Source: DAOVRD01 sp964521715 (GTDB lineage: Bacteria > Planctomycetota > Brocadiia > SM23-32). Taken from it: 64,000 bases of DNA. The position numbers and the translations under genes are program-made. The first letter of the stretch is position 1, and the number at the start of each line of letters is the position of its first letter. Below the pieces are notes generated by a model, which made no database searches, was not told where the DNA came from, and was given only the letters and a program-made list of their open reading frames with translations. The DNA lies in NCBI GenBank assembly GCA_964521715.1, contig CAZFSS010000013.1, forward strand, positions 21,404 to 85,403, given 5' to 3'. Below are positions 17,244-25,739 of this stretch, in pieces.

Positions 17244-19207
17244 GTCCTCGCCTGCGAGAGGTGCTTCAGTTGGGCTTTCATCCGCGCCAGTTCGTCCCGC
17301 ATGATCTTTGTGAACTGCTGCATGGCCATGACCTCGGCGTTCGTGAGCTGCCGGTCCGCCAGGAACTCCTGCCACAGCTTCTGCTCCTGGGCGAACCACG
17401 CCGCAATGGCCTCGTTCAGGCCGGCCTCTTGCTGTAGCGGCGTCAGCGCCATGAGCGGCGCCACCACGGGCGCGGCGGCCGCACCGGCCCGGCCTTCGAT
17501 GCGTTGCAGCACGGCCAGCATGTCCGCCAGGAGTTGAGTGTTTTCCTCCCCGCGTGCGGCCGCGCGTTCGGGGGCTGCCGCGCCGATCTCGGCCGCGCCG
17601 GCAGCCGCGCCGATCACCCCGGCGCCTGCCGCTTCCGCTGCCTGACCGGCCCGAAACCGCAGGGCCTGGAGCGGGTCCATGAGTGGGCCGGTCAGCCGCT
17701 CGAACATCGCCGATATCCAGTTGCCCGCCCGGAAGGTCGGCGGAACCGGCTGCCCGCCGGGACCGCGCACGCCCCACAGGCCCGGCCCCTTCGTCGCTTC
17801 TACCATCTGGCCGGCGCCGAGGCCTTGCAACCTCCGGCCCCATTCCCTTACCGCCGCGCCAAAGTGCTCTGACAAGTAGGCGACCACCTGGTCGATCAAG
17901 TCCATCGCCTTGTTGGCGAGGAGTCCGAGGGTCGCCTCGGCCAGCGTGCGGATGTCCGCGAAACTTTCAACAACCAGCCCCGGAAGGTTCGCAACCGTGT
18001 CCTTGAACCCCTGCCAGACGGCGCCCCAGTCCCGCGTCGTGAGCCAGGTCCATGCGCCCTCGAAGGCGGCCACGATCTGCTGCCCGATCTGCCCCACCTG
18101 CTCGCCGAGCCGCTGGAACGCCGGGGAGTCTCTCAATCGGTCCAGCCAGGCCGCCACGTTGTTGAGCGCCGGCACCAACGCGCCAGTCAGGGCCTCCGTT
18201 AGCGCCTCCACGTCCTCCCAGAACGCCCGCCATATCTGCTTCATGGGGGAGAGGCGCGCGACCTCCGCAGCCACGCCCCCGAACCGTTGCGCCAGCACCG
18301 CCGCGAGGTCCGCGACGTTCTTGATGCGGGCGATGGTCTCCGCCGGGATGCCAAGCTCAAACAGGCGCATCTTCGCCCGGCCCAGGTCCTCCCCGCGCGC
18401 CGCCACCTGGACAAAGAGGTCCGCCACCTCGCCCAGACTCACACCGGCGCCGACCGCCGCGTCCGCGATCACCTGGAGGTACTGGGCGGGCGCGCGCAGG
18501 TCCGTCCGCGCGAGTTTCACGAGAGCCCCGGCCAGTTCCTCCTCCGCAATTCCAACGGCCGGACTGAGCCGCGCGATCTCCTTCCACGCCGCCTCCCATC
18601 CCGCCCCGAGCCGGCGCTTGAGCACCGCCTTGAGCCGCATCTCGGCCAGGTTCCCCGCAATGCCCTTGACCATCGCGGCGCCGACCGCCGCCCCGATCCC
18701 GAGACCCGCCACTACGGCGGCCTTCGCCACCTTGCCGAGCACGGAAGCGACCGCGCCGATAATCGACTCGATGGCGCCGATGATCTTCTGCACCAGACCG
18801 GCCACAACGTTCAGCACCGCGCCCGCAATGTTCGCCGCGATCCCGACGAGGCCCTGGAGGATATTCGCCGCCGTCCCGACCACGCCCGAGAGGATTCCGC
18901 CCACGCCGGGGATCAGGGAAGCGAACGAGTTCAGAATGCGGACCGGAATTAAGGCCAACGACGTGGCGCCCTTGATGAGGTCGGACAGCATTCCGCCGAT
19001 CCCGCCCGGCCGTGTGGCGAGCGCGCCGGCGATCCGGCCGCCGACGCCGCCCCCAAACATGCGGGCGAACCCGCCGCCCAGGCCGGCGCCGAGTCCAGTG
19101 CGGAGCTTCCCCGCCAGGTCGCCCAGGTCCTTGCCCAGCTGTTTGATCTGCGCCCCGGCGCGCCCCTTCAGTTCAACCAGGATTCCGTACTTCAGGTCCT
19201 TGCCCAT
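17240..19207 (-). CDS. Phage tape-measure-like protein
   Basis: A 655-residue protein. After about 90 Gly/Ala-rich basic residues comes a long glycine/alanine-rich hydrophobic stretch (about 90-190, for example LVGIAANIAGAVLNVVAGLV), then a helical domain of about 190-350 (AVGIAEEELAGALVKLA, VGAGVSLGEVADLFVQVAAR, FELGIPAETIARIKNVADLA) of the kind found in the N-terminal half of many tail tape-measure proteins. In tailed phages this protein sets tail length and helps DNA entry. It is at the short end for the class. No tail tube, terminator or baseplate genes accompany it, which is unusual. An alternative is a pore-forming or membrane-acting protein of similar composition. Confidence 0.65.
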   Translation of the reverse strand: MGKDLKYGILVELKGRAGAQIKQLGKDLGDLAGKLRTGLGAGLGGGFARMFGGGVGGRIAGALATRPGGIGGMLSDLIKGATSLALIPVRILNSFASLIPGVGGILSGVVGTAANILQGLVGIAANIAGAVLNVVAGLVQKIIGAIESIIGAVASVLGKVAKAAVVAGLGIGAAVGAAMVKGIAGNLAEMRLKAVLKRRLGAGWEAAWKEIARLSPAVGIAEEELAGALVKLARTDLRAPAQYLQVIADAAVGAGVSLGEVADLFVQVAARGEDLGRAKMRLFELGIPAETIARIKNVADLAAVLAQRFGGVAAEVARLSPMKQIWRAFWEDVEALTEALTGALVPALNNVAAWLDRLRDSPAFQRLGEQVGQIGQQIVAAFEGAWTWLTTRDWGAVWQGFKDTVANLPGLVVESFADIRTLAEATLGLLANKAMDLIDQVVAYLSEHFGAAVREWGRRLQGLGAGQMVEATKGPGLWGVRGPGGQPVPPTFRAGNWISAMFERLTGPLMDPLQALRFRAGQAAEAAGAGVIGAAAGAAEIGAAAPERAAARGEENTQLLADMLAVLQRIEGRAGAAAAPVVAPLMALTPLQQEAGLNEAIAAWFAQEQKLWQEFLADRQLTNAEVMAMQQFTKIMRDELARMKAQLKHLSQART

Positions 19208-19225
19208 TCGATCAGCTCCGTCGCC

Positions 19226-19552
19226 TCACAGATAAGATGGCATGTGCGACAGCACCTGGCAGAGGGCCAGCCTCACGTCGGCTGATACGCTGTCCGCTGT
19301 CAGTTTTGAGCCCAAGAAGGGGGCGCCCAACAGATCGGCCGGCCCGATTGCGGCCGTCTGCCAACCCTGAGCGCCACGGCGCCCGTATCGCCTGTCGGCC
19401 ATGCCGTCCAGCCGGCTGTAGGCCCACACGAGGCGGTTGACGCGCCGTGCGCAATCCGTGCGCGCTTCCGCCAGCAGCGGCGTGCCCCAGGGTTCCAACG
19501 TGCATCGCGCCAGCACTGCCTCATGACCCGTCTCTACGCTTGTGTCTGCCAT
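19226..19552 (-). CDS. Hypothetical protein upstream of the tape-measure gene
   Basis: A 108-residue protein with a clear GGGAGG ribosome-binding site before its ATG, 18 bases upstream of the tape-measure start. It begins MADTSVETGHEAVLARCT and contains no membrane segment or recognised motif. In tailed phages the position before the tape measure is often held by a tail-assembly chaperone; size is compatible, but no sequence similarity can be claimed. Confidence 0.65.
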   Translation of the reverse strand: MADTSVETGHEAVLARCTLEPWGTPLLAEARTDCARRVNRLVWAYSRLDGMADRRYGRRGAQGWQTAAIGPADLLGAPFLGSKLTADSVSADVRLALCQVLSHMPSYL

Positions 19553-19994
19553 TGCATCCTCCCACTACATACGCCACAGAGAAACCGGGGCAGGCCGGCA
19601 GGCCGTGCGCTTACCGCGACCCGCCCCGGAAAAAGGCGCGCCGAGTGACGACGCGCCGTTGCATGCAAGGGCAGGGCGCCCGGAAAAAGGAGACGAAAAC
19701 AGGCGCCCCGCCCGACTGGCGCGGCCGCGCCGATCTGCCCGAGCCGGGAGGCCAGAAGCGTGGGCAACCGGCTGTGCAACCGCTGCCCCCGCCGAGAACG
19801 GCCGTGCAGATCCGCGGGCCGTGAATTCAGAGGCCCGTGCCCGCTGGAGGTCGCGGGCCGGGCCAAAGTTGAAGGGGCGCCGGAGCAACCAAGCGCCCCC
19901 TCTGCGCTGGGCAGGCACCACGGTGCCGGGACGGCGTTCGGTCCCCAGCGCCGCTCTCACTACGTGGATCGTGCCCGCCGCACAGAACAACATG
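19553..19994. other. Hairpin-rich gap splitting the element's operon
   Basis: These 442 bases have no convincing gene; a leftward open frame exists but its composition is not protein-like. Three G+C inverted repeats occur: GGGGCGC/GCGCCCC at 19874-19899, GGGCGCC/GGCGCCC at about 19688-19722, and GGCGCG/CGCGCC near 19637-19660. On the minus strand the last is followed by TTTTT, a terminator-like arrangement. The gap may separate an early from a late transcription unit. Confidence 0.5.
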
Positions 19995-20660
19995 TCACGC
20001 AACCTCGCCGTCGTCCGTTCCGCCGAAGTCAATCTCTCCCATGCCCACGGCCGGCGCCGAAGGCCCACTCGCCGCCCGCAGCGCCCGGACCCACACCACC
20101 GTGTTGTGCCGATGATCCAGCCCGACCTCGCACGGCAGGATGGACGTCAACTCGCCGCGATACCTCTCCCGGATCGCCTGATCTATGCGGCCGCCGACCT
20201 CGCCATCAGCTTCCAGATAGCGCCCCAAGTTCAAGGATTCGTCCGCCCGCCAGCCCTTCGAGGGCTGTCGGAAACCGAGCAGCATGGCCGTCCAGTTGTC
20301 GAGGTCCGCCGAGGCCATGATCTGCAGCACTTCGAGCCGCCCAATCAGGCTAAGGCCAAACCGGCCGGAATCGAGCGCTGCCTCCAAATCCCCAGCCCTC
20401 ACACACGCGATCCCGTCGACGTCGTACGTTGGCAACGTCACGTGGCCCCGCTCGCTCCCGCCCTGCATCGCCGACCCGACCAGCCGACGGACCATCGGCA
20501 TGTTGAGGTAGGCGCCATCAGGCCGAAGGATCAACTTCGGTTCCAAGGCCTGCGCCTCGCGGTTGCGCGCAAAGTCTTTCCCCGCCAGCAGCGCGGTCTC
20601 CTCCTGCCGGCGCTGCTCCAACAATTCCGCCCTTTTCTGCTCCGCTGCCCATCGATCCAT
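19995..20660 (-). CDS. Hypothetical protein of the Mu-like element
   Basis: A 221-residue protein without a recognised family. The first 35 residues are a charged helix (MDRWAAEQKRAELLEQRRQE, probably coiled coil). The remainder looks globular (LNMPMVRRLVGSAMQGG, LPTYDVDGIACVRAGDLEAAL) and ends in an acidic tail (GEIDFGGTDDGEVA). It lies six bases downstream of the preceding gene. Coding is supported by position, charge pattern and a complete frame; function is unknown. Confidence 0.7.
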   Translation of the reverse strand: MDRWAAEQKRAELLEQRRQEETALLAGKDFARNREAQALEPKLILRPDGAYLNMPMVRRLVGSAMQGGSERGHVTLPTYDVDGIACVRAGDLEAALDSGRFGLSLIGRLEVLQIMASADLDNWTAMLLGFRQPSKGWRADESLNLGRYLEADGEVGGRIDQAIRERYRGELTSILPCEVGLDHRHNTVVWVRALRAASGPSAPAVGMGEIDFGGTDDGEVA

Positions 20661-20666
20661 GTCCCT

Positions 20667-21083
20667 TCACGCTCCTCTCTCACGAGCGCTCAACTGCTCG
20701 TATCGCTCAACGAGAACCGCCAGGCGCCACAGCCCAGCGGCGTCGTCCAGATCGCCTTGGACCCAACGCCGGAACCTGCGGCCCGTGACGCCCAGGACGG
20801 CGGCCAGAACCCGCAAGGCTGTCCGTACGTCGAGGCCACATGCCGCCATCATCGCCCCTATTGCGTTCACAACCAGAGTCGCCCGCACCTCCCGGTCTTC
20901 CCGCCGCACACCCGCCTGTTCTACGTGAACATACTTCCGCCCACGCCCGCCCTTGATCCTCCAACCCGGCGCCGCGAACTCCGGTTCAGGCAACCGAAGT
21001 TCGCCCAACCGCCGCGCCCGCGTCCCGCCCGTCCGCACGATCTCGCCGACCATCCCGTCCTCGATCTCGCCCACGTCAAGCAC
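20667..21083 (-). CDS. Hypothetical protein of the Mu-like element
   Basis: A 138-residue protein starting at a GTG that overlaps the end of the two-HTH gene by eight bases. It is basic in its first half (RTGGTRARRLGELRLPEPEF, KGGRGRKYVHVEQ) with a helical C-terminal half (VRTALRVLAAVLGVTGRRFRRWV). The latter could be a helix-turn-helix, as the VTGRRFRRWV spacing resembles a recognition helix. No family can be named. It is co-transcribed with its neighbours. Confidence 0.65.
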   Translation of the reverse strand: MLDVGEIEDGMVGEIVRTGGTRARRLGELRLPEPEFAAPGWRIKGGRGRKYVHVEQAGVRREDREVRATLVVNAIGAMMAACGLDVRTALRVLAAVLGVTGRRFRRWVQGDLDDAAGLWRLAVLVERYEQLSARERGA

Positions 21084-21600
21084 CGGAACCTCCCTTCAGA
21101 AATTTCAGGATGCTGGCCAGTCCGATCCCCCGCTCGCGGTGCCTATTGGCGAGCCGGCGGCCCGTCGACACCCGCCGCAACCGGCCGGACCTGACGTAGC
21201 GTCGGAGAGTGGAGACGCTGCAGCCGAACAGCTTCGCAGCCACCTCATACGTCACAACCCGCGGCACCCGCCTGCGGTTCTCTCGTTCGGCTTGCAGAGC
21301 AAGAGCCAGCTTGCAGACGACATCCGCCCTGGCCGCCGGCGTGAGTCCATCATCATCGGCCGCCTCTTGGAGCCGCCGTTCTAGCGTCACGATCAGCACG
21401 CGCCGGTTGAAACGCCGGTTCGCCTCCCGTAGAGATTCCCAGTCCAGCCCCGCCTTCTCTTCCTCAACCTCCCAACGGTAGAGCGTACCCGTGCTCACGC
21501 CCAGGCGCCGGCTGATGTTCTGGCGGCTGTAACCCCACGAATACATCCGCCGGGCCAGGTCCAGGAATCGTCGCTTTTGGTGTGTCCTGATGACGCTCAC
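21076..21600 (-). CDS. Protein with two helix-turn-helix domains (terminase-small-like N-terminus)
   Basis: A 174-residue protein coupled to the transposase gene by an ATGA overlap. The N-terminal HTH (about 17-45, NISRRLGVSTGTLYRWEVEE) followed by KAGLDWESLREANRR resembles the DUF1804/small-terminase type of Mu-like phages. A second HTH near residues 118-140 (VVTYEVAAKLFGCSVSTLRR, then YVRSGRLRRV) is of the MerR/excisionase kind. It occupies the place where Mu encodes MuB but has no Walker motif, so it is not an ATPase. It may bind element DNA in transposition control or packaging; this is inference. Confidence 0.7.
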   Translation of the reverse strand: MSVIRTHQKRRFLDLARRMYSWGYSRQNISRRLGVSTGTLYRWEVEEEKAGLDWESLREANRRFNRRVLIVTLERRLQEAADDDGLTPAARADVVCKLALALQAERENRRRVPRVVTYEVAAKLFGCSVSTLRRYVRSGRLRRVSTGRRLANRHRERGIGLASILKFLKGGSGA

Positions 21601-24113
21601 GCCGCGCCCTCCCCCGCCTCGCCATCACCCGGCAGCAGGCCGAACTCGCGGAGCAAATCCCGATCCTGCGCACTCAAGTCCTTCACCAACCCCGCGTCCA
21701 TGGCGGCCACATCGTTCTTGAAGGCACCAAGCGTGTCATCAACGTCGGGATAAAGAGGATCGGCTGCCGCCTCCTCCAACTCGCGCAAGATCAACCGCAG
21801 GCGAACCGCAGCGTCCCGCCGCGAGGCCGCGCAGTCGCTCCAAGGCAACTCGCCTCCATCCGTGAGGTCCCCGACGACGACCACATCCTCCAGCCCATCC
21901 GGCGGCCGGTGCTTCGATTCGGCGTCCAGGTCGATTTTTGCCTGCGCCACGAGGGCGGCCTGCCGCCCCACGAGCGGAGTAGGCCAAACATCATACCGGG
22001 CCAGAGCCGACGCAAGTGACGGCGGCATGTCGCGCGTCCATTTCGCCGGCAGGGCCGCGAATTCGGCAGCCGCCCGCGCGAACAGCCCATCCCTCGTCTC
22101 CGCATCGGCCTCCCGCTCGCCCTCCAAGATCATGTCACAGACCGCGCGCACCGGCGTGTCCTCGGACCAGTCAAAGTCCGCGATGTCGAGCCACTCTTCG
22201 CTGTAGATCGACCCCGGCGGGACGGGGAAGCACGGCTCGTAGGCCGGCTTCGCGGCGGCCTCGATCTGGCGCCGCGCCTCGGCCCCAGCGCCTTTCAGAA
22301 GCACAACCTCGCCGGCCCGGCGCTTCCCTCGGGCTTCGCTCGCAAGCCGCGCCGCGACCGCGCGATAGGCCCCGAGCGGATCGACCACAGAGTCCGGCAC
22401 GTCGCGCAGTTCTGCCGCCGCCTGGCGCAGGTGCTCCCGCTGCTCGCGGCCCGCGCGCCGGGCCTTTTGATTCGCCGGCCCGTCGGTCCCCCACACGGCT
22501 TTCGGCGCCGGGCGCAAGGCGATAACCTCGCCATCGTTTAGATAGGCGAAGGCTTCGCCGTCCGCCCACCTCACGGAGACCTGCTGCCCGGTGTAGAGAA
22601 AGAGCCGCTCACCGGCCCAGTAGTTTCCGTCGAGCAAGACACCGTAACCTGTCACCCTGCGCCGGCCCGTCTTTTGGAGCAAGAATGCGAGAGCCCGCTC
22701 GTCTTCGATTCGAGGCCGCTGCGCGGCCGCGTAGAGTTCGACGGGCGGCGCCGTCCGCTCGCCGCAGACGTGCTCGTGGTTCCACTTCTCAAGCTGCCGG
22801 GCGAAGAGCTCCGCGAACTCCTCCCAACTCAGCAATTGGCCCTTCACGACATGCTGCGCCAGGCGCTCGGGCTTGTCCTTCGCGTCGCGCCCGCACCAGC
22901 CCGGCAGCAAGCGCTCCCACCGGCGAAACGCGCCGAGCAAAGGCTCCGCGGCCTTCCCCCAGGGCGCGTAAGGCAGACACGTCGTCACCCGAATCCCCAG
23001 AGCCGCGAAGAGCGCGCCTTCCTGCTCGGGATCAAGCAGGGCCGGCCACGTATCGCAACCGCCGAGCTCTTTCGTCCGAGGTCGGCGCAGCCTGGATGCT
23101 CTGCCGCCGAGGCGGCGCGCCGTGAACTCTCTGCCATTATCCCGCTGAAAGGTGTCAGGTTTGCCCCAGGTCAGGAGCGCCTGCCGGAGCACCTGGCCGA
23201 CAACCTCCGCGTTCGGCTGCCGGGACAGTGCGTAGGCGACCAACGCGCCGCTGCCTACGTCCCAGACGACCGTGACCCACGGCCTCCGCGCCTTGCCTGC
23301 GTCCGAGATCATGATATCGGCCAGGAAGTGATCGGCCGACCAGGCGCTCCCCGGCGCCGGGACTTCCCGCCCCACCTTTGGCCCCATGTCCGACCTATAG
23401 GCGCGCGGCCCCTCCCGAAAGAGCTTCTTTTCAAGCGGCGAGATGCCGGCCACGAACCGCGCGACGCTGCGCTCGGATGGTGCGTCTTGCCCCGTCTCCG
23501 CTGCCCAGCCGCAGACGGTGTATTCGTAGACTTGGGCCGCCGTGGGCCGCCCTTCCGTGAGATACAGGGCGCGGACACGCTTGGCCAACTCGGGCGGGAT
23601 GCTCGGATGCTTCCCCCGCCGCCCCACGCCACGCCGATCAATCAACTCGCCCTCGCGGCCGGCCCGCAACGCGCGCTCCCAGCGCCGGAGCGTGCTGATG
23701 CTGACACCCCACTCCGTGGCGACTGAGCGCCAGGCGGCGTTCTTCCTCCCGCGTGGCGACCGCGCCGCGCGTTCCTCGGCAAGCGCCACGGCCGCGCGTT
23801 TTTCAGCCGCGCCGATCAGCTTCGCCCCGTCGCCGCCCGCAATCAGGGCGGCGGCGTCCGGCGTCATGCCATCCGCCAGGACCGGCACGCCGCCCGGCGC
23901 CGGCGGCCCTTGCGCAGGAGCGAGCGCCGCCACTTTCGGTTGGAGCTGCGAAAGGAGCACGCCGAACTGCGGGCGCCCATTCCGGGCCTGCCCGATAGGC
24001 ACGGCCAGGTAGACGCCCGCCTGAATCCCCCGCCGGATTGTGCGCTCTGACACCCCCAACACCTGGCCCGCCTCTTCGATGGAAACTATGGGTTTGCCCA
24101 CGTCGTCGAGCAC
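21597..24113 (-). CDS. MuA-family DDE transposase, long form
   Basis: An 838-residue transposase. HTH regions lie at about 11-35 (SIEEAGQVLGVSERTIRRGI) and 127-152 (WRSVATEWGVSISTLRRWE), as in the end- and enhancer-binding parts of MuA. The RNase H-like catalytic core has D261 (AWSADHFLADI), D325 (FQRDNGREF) and E390 (WGKAAEPLLGAF), a complete DDE triad with MuA-like spacing. A small beta-barrel follows (about 520-570). MuA has 663 residues; this protein has about 200 extra acidic residues at the C-terminus with no recognised motif. MuA normally needs MuB for target capture, and no MuB gene follows. Identification as a Mu-type transposase is strong; activity is likely but unproven. Confidence 0.9.
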   Translation of the reverse strand: MLDDVGKPIVSIEEAGQVLGVSERTIRRGIQAGVYLAVPIGQARNGRPQFGVLLSQLQPKVAALAPAQGPPAPGGVPVLADGMTPDAAALIAGGDGAKLIGAAEKRAAVALAEERAARSPRGRKNAAWRSVATEWGVSISTLRRWERALRAGREGELIDRRGVGRRGKHPSIPPELAKRVRALYLTEGRPTAAQVYEYTVCGWAAETGQDAPSERSVARFVAGISPLEKKLFREGPRAYRSDMGPKVGREVPAPGSAWSADHFLADIMISDAGKARRPWVTVVWDVGSGALVAYALSRQPNAEVVGQVLRQALLTWGKPDTFQRDNGREFTARRLGGRASRLRRPRTKELGGCDTWPALLDPEQEGALFAALGIRVTTCLPYAPWGKAAEPLLGAFRRWERLLPGWCGRDAKDKPERLAQHVVKGQLLSWEEFAELFARQLEKWNHEHVCGERTAPPVELYAAAQRPRIEDERALAFLLQKTGRRRVTGYGVLLDGNYWAGERLFLYTGQQVSVRWADGEAFAYLNDGEVIALRPAPKAVWGTDGPANQKARRAGREQREHLRQAAAELRDVPDSVVDPLGAYRAVAARLASEARGKRRAGEVVLLKGAGAEARRQIEAAAKPAYEPCFPVPPGSIYSEEWLDIADFDWSEDTPVRAVCDMILEGEREADAETRDGLFARAAAEFAALPAKWTRDMPPSLASALARYDVWPTPLVGRQAALVAQAKIDLDAESKHRPPDGLEDVVVVGDLTDGGELPWSDCAASRRDAAVRLRLILRELEEAAADPLYPDVDDTLGAFKNDVAAMDAGLVKDLSAQDRDLLREFGLLPGDGEAGEGAA

Positions 24114-24127
24114 GTCAAGGCCCTCCT

Positions 24128-24508
24128 CTATCGGAAAGGCTCTGCCCTTTCCCTTCTCTGCGCGAGCGTCCGCAGCGCGTGCGCTACGTCCACCTCTCCG
24201 CGCACCGCATCGCCCAACGCAATCACCCGCGCATCGTAGTGACCCCCAACGCTGAAGAGCACGCGCGGCGTGTGCCCCGAATGCCGAAAGGCGGCTTCGA
24301 GGTCCACGCCCAAGAAGCGCCAGCGCTCACAACGCAGCAGCCCCGCCACCACGCGCTCGGCGACTTCCTGTGCCCCGCCCCTGCCGACCTTCACATGCGC
24401 ATCCCGAGCCAATATCCGCAACGTCCGGTCACGTCGCCGGACCAGCCGGCCCGGCCGGCCGGCCCGGTCAACCGCGAGGCTCGCCGATTCGCCAGAGCAG
24501 TACGTCAC
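24128..24508 (-). CDS. Hypothetical protein of the Mu-like element
   Basis: A 126-residue basic protein starting at a GTG that overlaps the stop of the Cro-like gene (GTGA) and ending 14 bases before the transposase start. Hydrophobic-core strands (RFLGVDLEAAF, RVLFSVGGHYDARVIALGDA) suggest a small alpha/beta domain. No family is recognised. It sits between the Cro-like gene and the transposase gene, where Mu-type elements often carry small regulators. Confidence 0.65.
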   Translation of the reverse strand: MTYCSGESASLAVDRAGRPGRLVRRRDRTLRILARDAHVKVGRGGAQEVAERVVAGLLRCERWRFLGVDLEAAFRHSGHTPRVLFSVGGHYDARVIALGDAVRGEVDVAHALRTLAQRRERAEPFR

Positions 24509-24819
24509 GCGCCGCCCTCCCCGCCCGCGCCGCGCTCTACTTCTACTCCCCCGCCCGCGCCGACGCGGCCCCGTTGACTTTGCCGAAGCGGCGGGGTATC
24601 CTTCCCGCGTTCGGTCAAGGCGGCCCCGATGGCCTCTCGCAGGCGCGCCAACGTGTCGCGCCGGCACGGCCAATCACAGAGCAGCTGACTCACACGCTGA
24701 GGCGACGCCCCATAGTGTTGGGCGACGGCCTGGCGCGACAGCCGATGGCGAGCACAGAACGCGCGAAGCTCCGACGAAGTCCTTGGAATACCCGGTTCTC
24801 GTGAGGTCGCTTGGGCCAT
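24505..24819 (-). CDS. Cro/Ner-like HTH protein, first gene of leftward operon
   Basis: A 104-residue protein with a helix-turn-helix at about 22-52 (HRLSRQAVAQHYGASPQRVS, then QLLCDWPCRR) and a Gly/Arg-rich disordered tail. It is transcribed divergently from the repressor gene 50 bases away, the arrangement of repressor/Cro or c/ner switches. I chose the ATG that lies only a few bases from the predicted transcription start; a longer frame would run through the promoter. It probably binds the shared operator region and starts the transposition operon. Confidence 0.75.
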   Translation of the reverse strand: MAQATSREPGIPRTSSELRAFCARHRLSRQAVAQHYGASPQRVSQLLCDWPCRRDTLARLREAIGAALTERGKDTPPLRQSQRGRVGAGGGVEVERGAGGEGGA

Positions 24820-24829
24820 TGCGGATGCA

Positions 24830-24858
24830 AGTATACCAGAACAAATCCCCGATTGCAA
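24830..24858 (-). promoter_or_regulatory. Early promoter of the Mu-like element
   Basis: On the minus strand TTGCAA and TATACT are separated by exactly 17 bases. The ATG of the Cro-like gene lies about 11 bases after the -10 box, so the transcript would be nearly leaderless. TGCAAGT occurs twice in direct orientation (24826 and 24854), covering both promoter elements, and may be the operator half-sites of the repressor and Cro-like proteins. Confidence 0.65.
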
Positions 24859-24868
24859 GTTAAAACGG

Positions 24869-25282
24869 ATGGAGTTCGAAAGCATATCGGAAACCCCTGC
24901 GGATCGGCTCGCGCAGGCTCTCGCATACGTCCCCCACACCCAACGGGAAGTGGCCGGTCGCTTAGGGATGTCAGAGACGCACCTATCCGCAGTCAAGAAC
25001 GGCCACGAGCCATTGTCGCCGCGCGTTGCGCGTGGACTTCAAGAGGCGTTCGGCATACGGGCGGAGTGGCTTCTGCACGGCACAGGCGTAATGCTCGACG
25101 CTCAGTCCGAGCTTTGGGGGGCGACCACGACAACCTCCCCCGGCGCGGTGTCGGCCATCTACCGCAAGACCTTCTTCTGCGGTGCCTGCGGCCAGCCCGT
25201 GGCTTTGAACCGGACGCCCTGCCCGCACTGTGGCTGCCGGTTGCTCTGGCCGGCCGATCCGGCAGAGGCCGAAGCGGAATAG
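24869..25282 (+). CDS. HTH repressor with C-terminal zinc ribbon
   Basis: A 137-residue protein. The XRE-type HTH spans about residues 24-60 (TQREVAGRLGMSETHLSAVK, NGHEPLSPRVARGLQEAFGI, EWLLHGTG), as in phage repressors. The C-terminal part carries CGACGQPV and CPHCGC, two CxxC knuckles making a zinc ribbon. LexA-type repressors usually have a Ser/Lys protease domain there, and none is present. It faces away from the rest of the element and toward the element end. It is the probable lysogeny regulator; the zinc ribbon may mediate oligomerisation or sensing. Confidence 0.8.
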   Translation: MEFESISETPADRLAQALAYVPHTQREVAGRLGMSETHLSAVKNGHEPLSPRVARGLQEAFGIRAEWLLHGTGVMLDAQSELWGATTTTSPGAVSAIYRKTFFCGACGQPVALNRTPCPHCGCRLLWPADPAEAEAE

Positions 25283-25414
25283 GCTCCGTCCGGTTTCTGC
25301 CGGTCAAAAACCGGAGTAGAAGCCCGTTCTCGCTTGCGCCAAAGCCGGTTTTCGGGTATCATGGAAGCATCGTTGAGCACGAGTCGCGCCCGAACTGCCC
25401 GTTCAGGCACGACG

Positions 25415-25448
25415 CCAGGGAGCCGGGGAGCCCACCTCGGCTCCCTGG
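25415..25448 (+). terminator. Hairpin downstream of the repressor gene
   Basis: CCAGGGAGCCG and CGGCTCCCTGG form an 11-bp perfect stem with a 12-base loop, followed by CCCTTTAT. It lies about 130 bases after the repressor stop and probably ends its transcript, though the T tract is short. Confidence 0.5.
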
Positions 25449-25739
25449 CCCTTTATGGGGCGGGCTTTGTATAGCGGTTTCACCCGCACGTCTGACCCGC
25501 TTTGGCATGCCGTTTGCTGTGTGTCCGTAGGATTGTCCGCCATTGTCCCTTGGATCGGCCGCCGGCGGCCCGGCCCCGAGGGCTGCAAGGCCCCTGAAAC
25601 GCCCCTGCATGGCCGTTTCAGGCCATCTGCCCGTCCGTCCCCGCCGCTGCCGAAAACGCGCATTCTACGCGGATTCGGTTCAAATCGATGCATCCCCTTT
25701 TTTGCCCCAACTCCATGCCTCCCATACCTTTACGCCCAC

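Noticed and set aside
19565..19993. Leftward open frame filling the gap in the Mu-like element
   Set aside because: It has no ribosome-binding site and no recognisable features, and its Ala/Arg/Ser-rich translation covers three hairpins; open length alone means little at this GC content.
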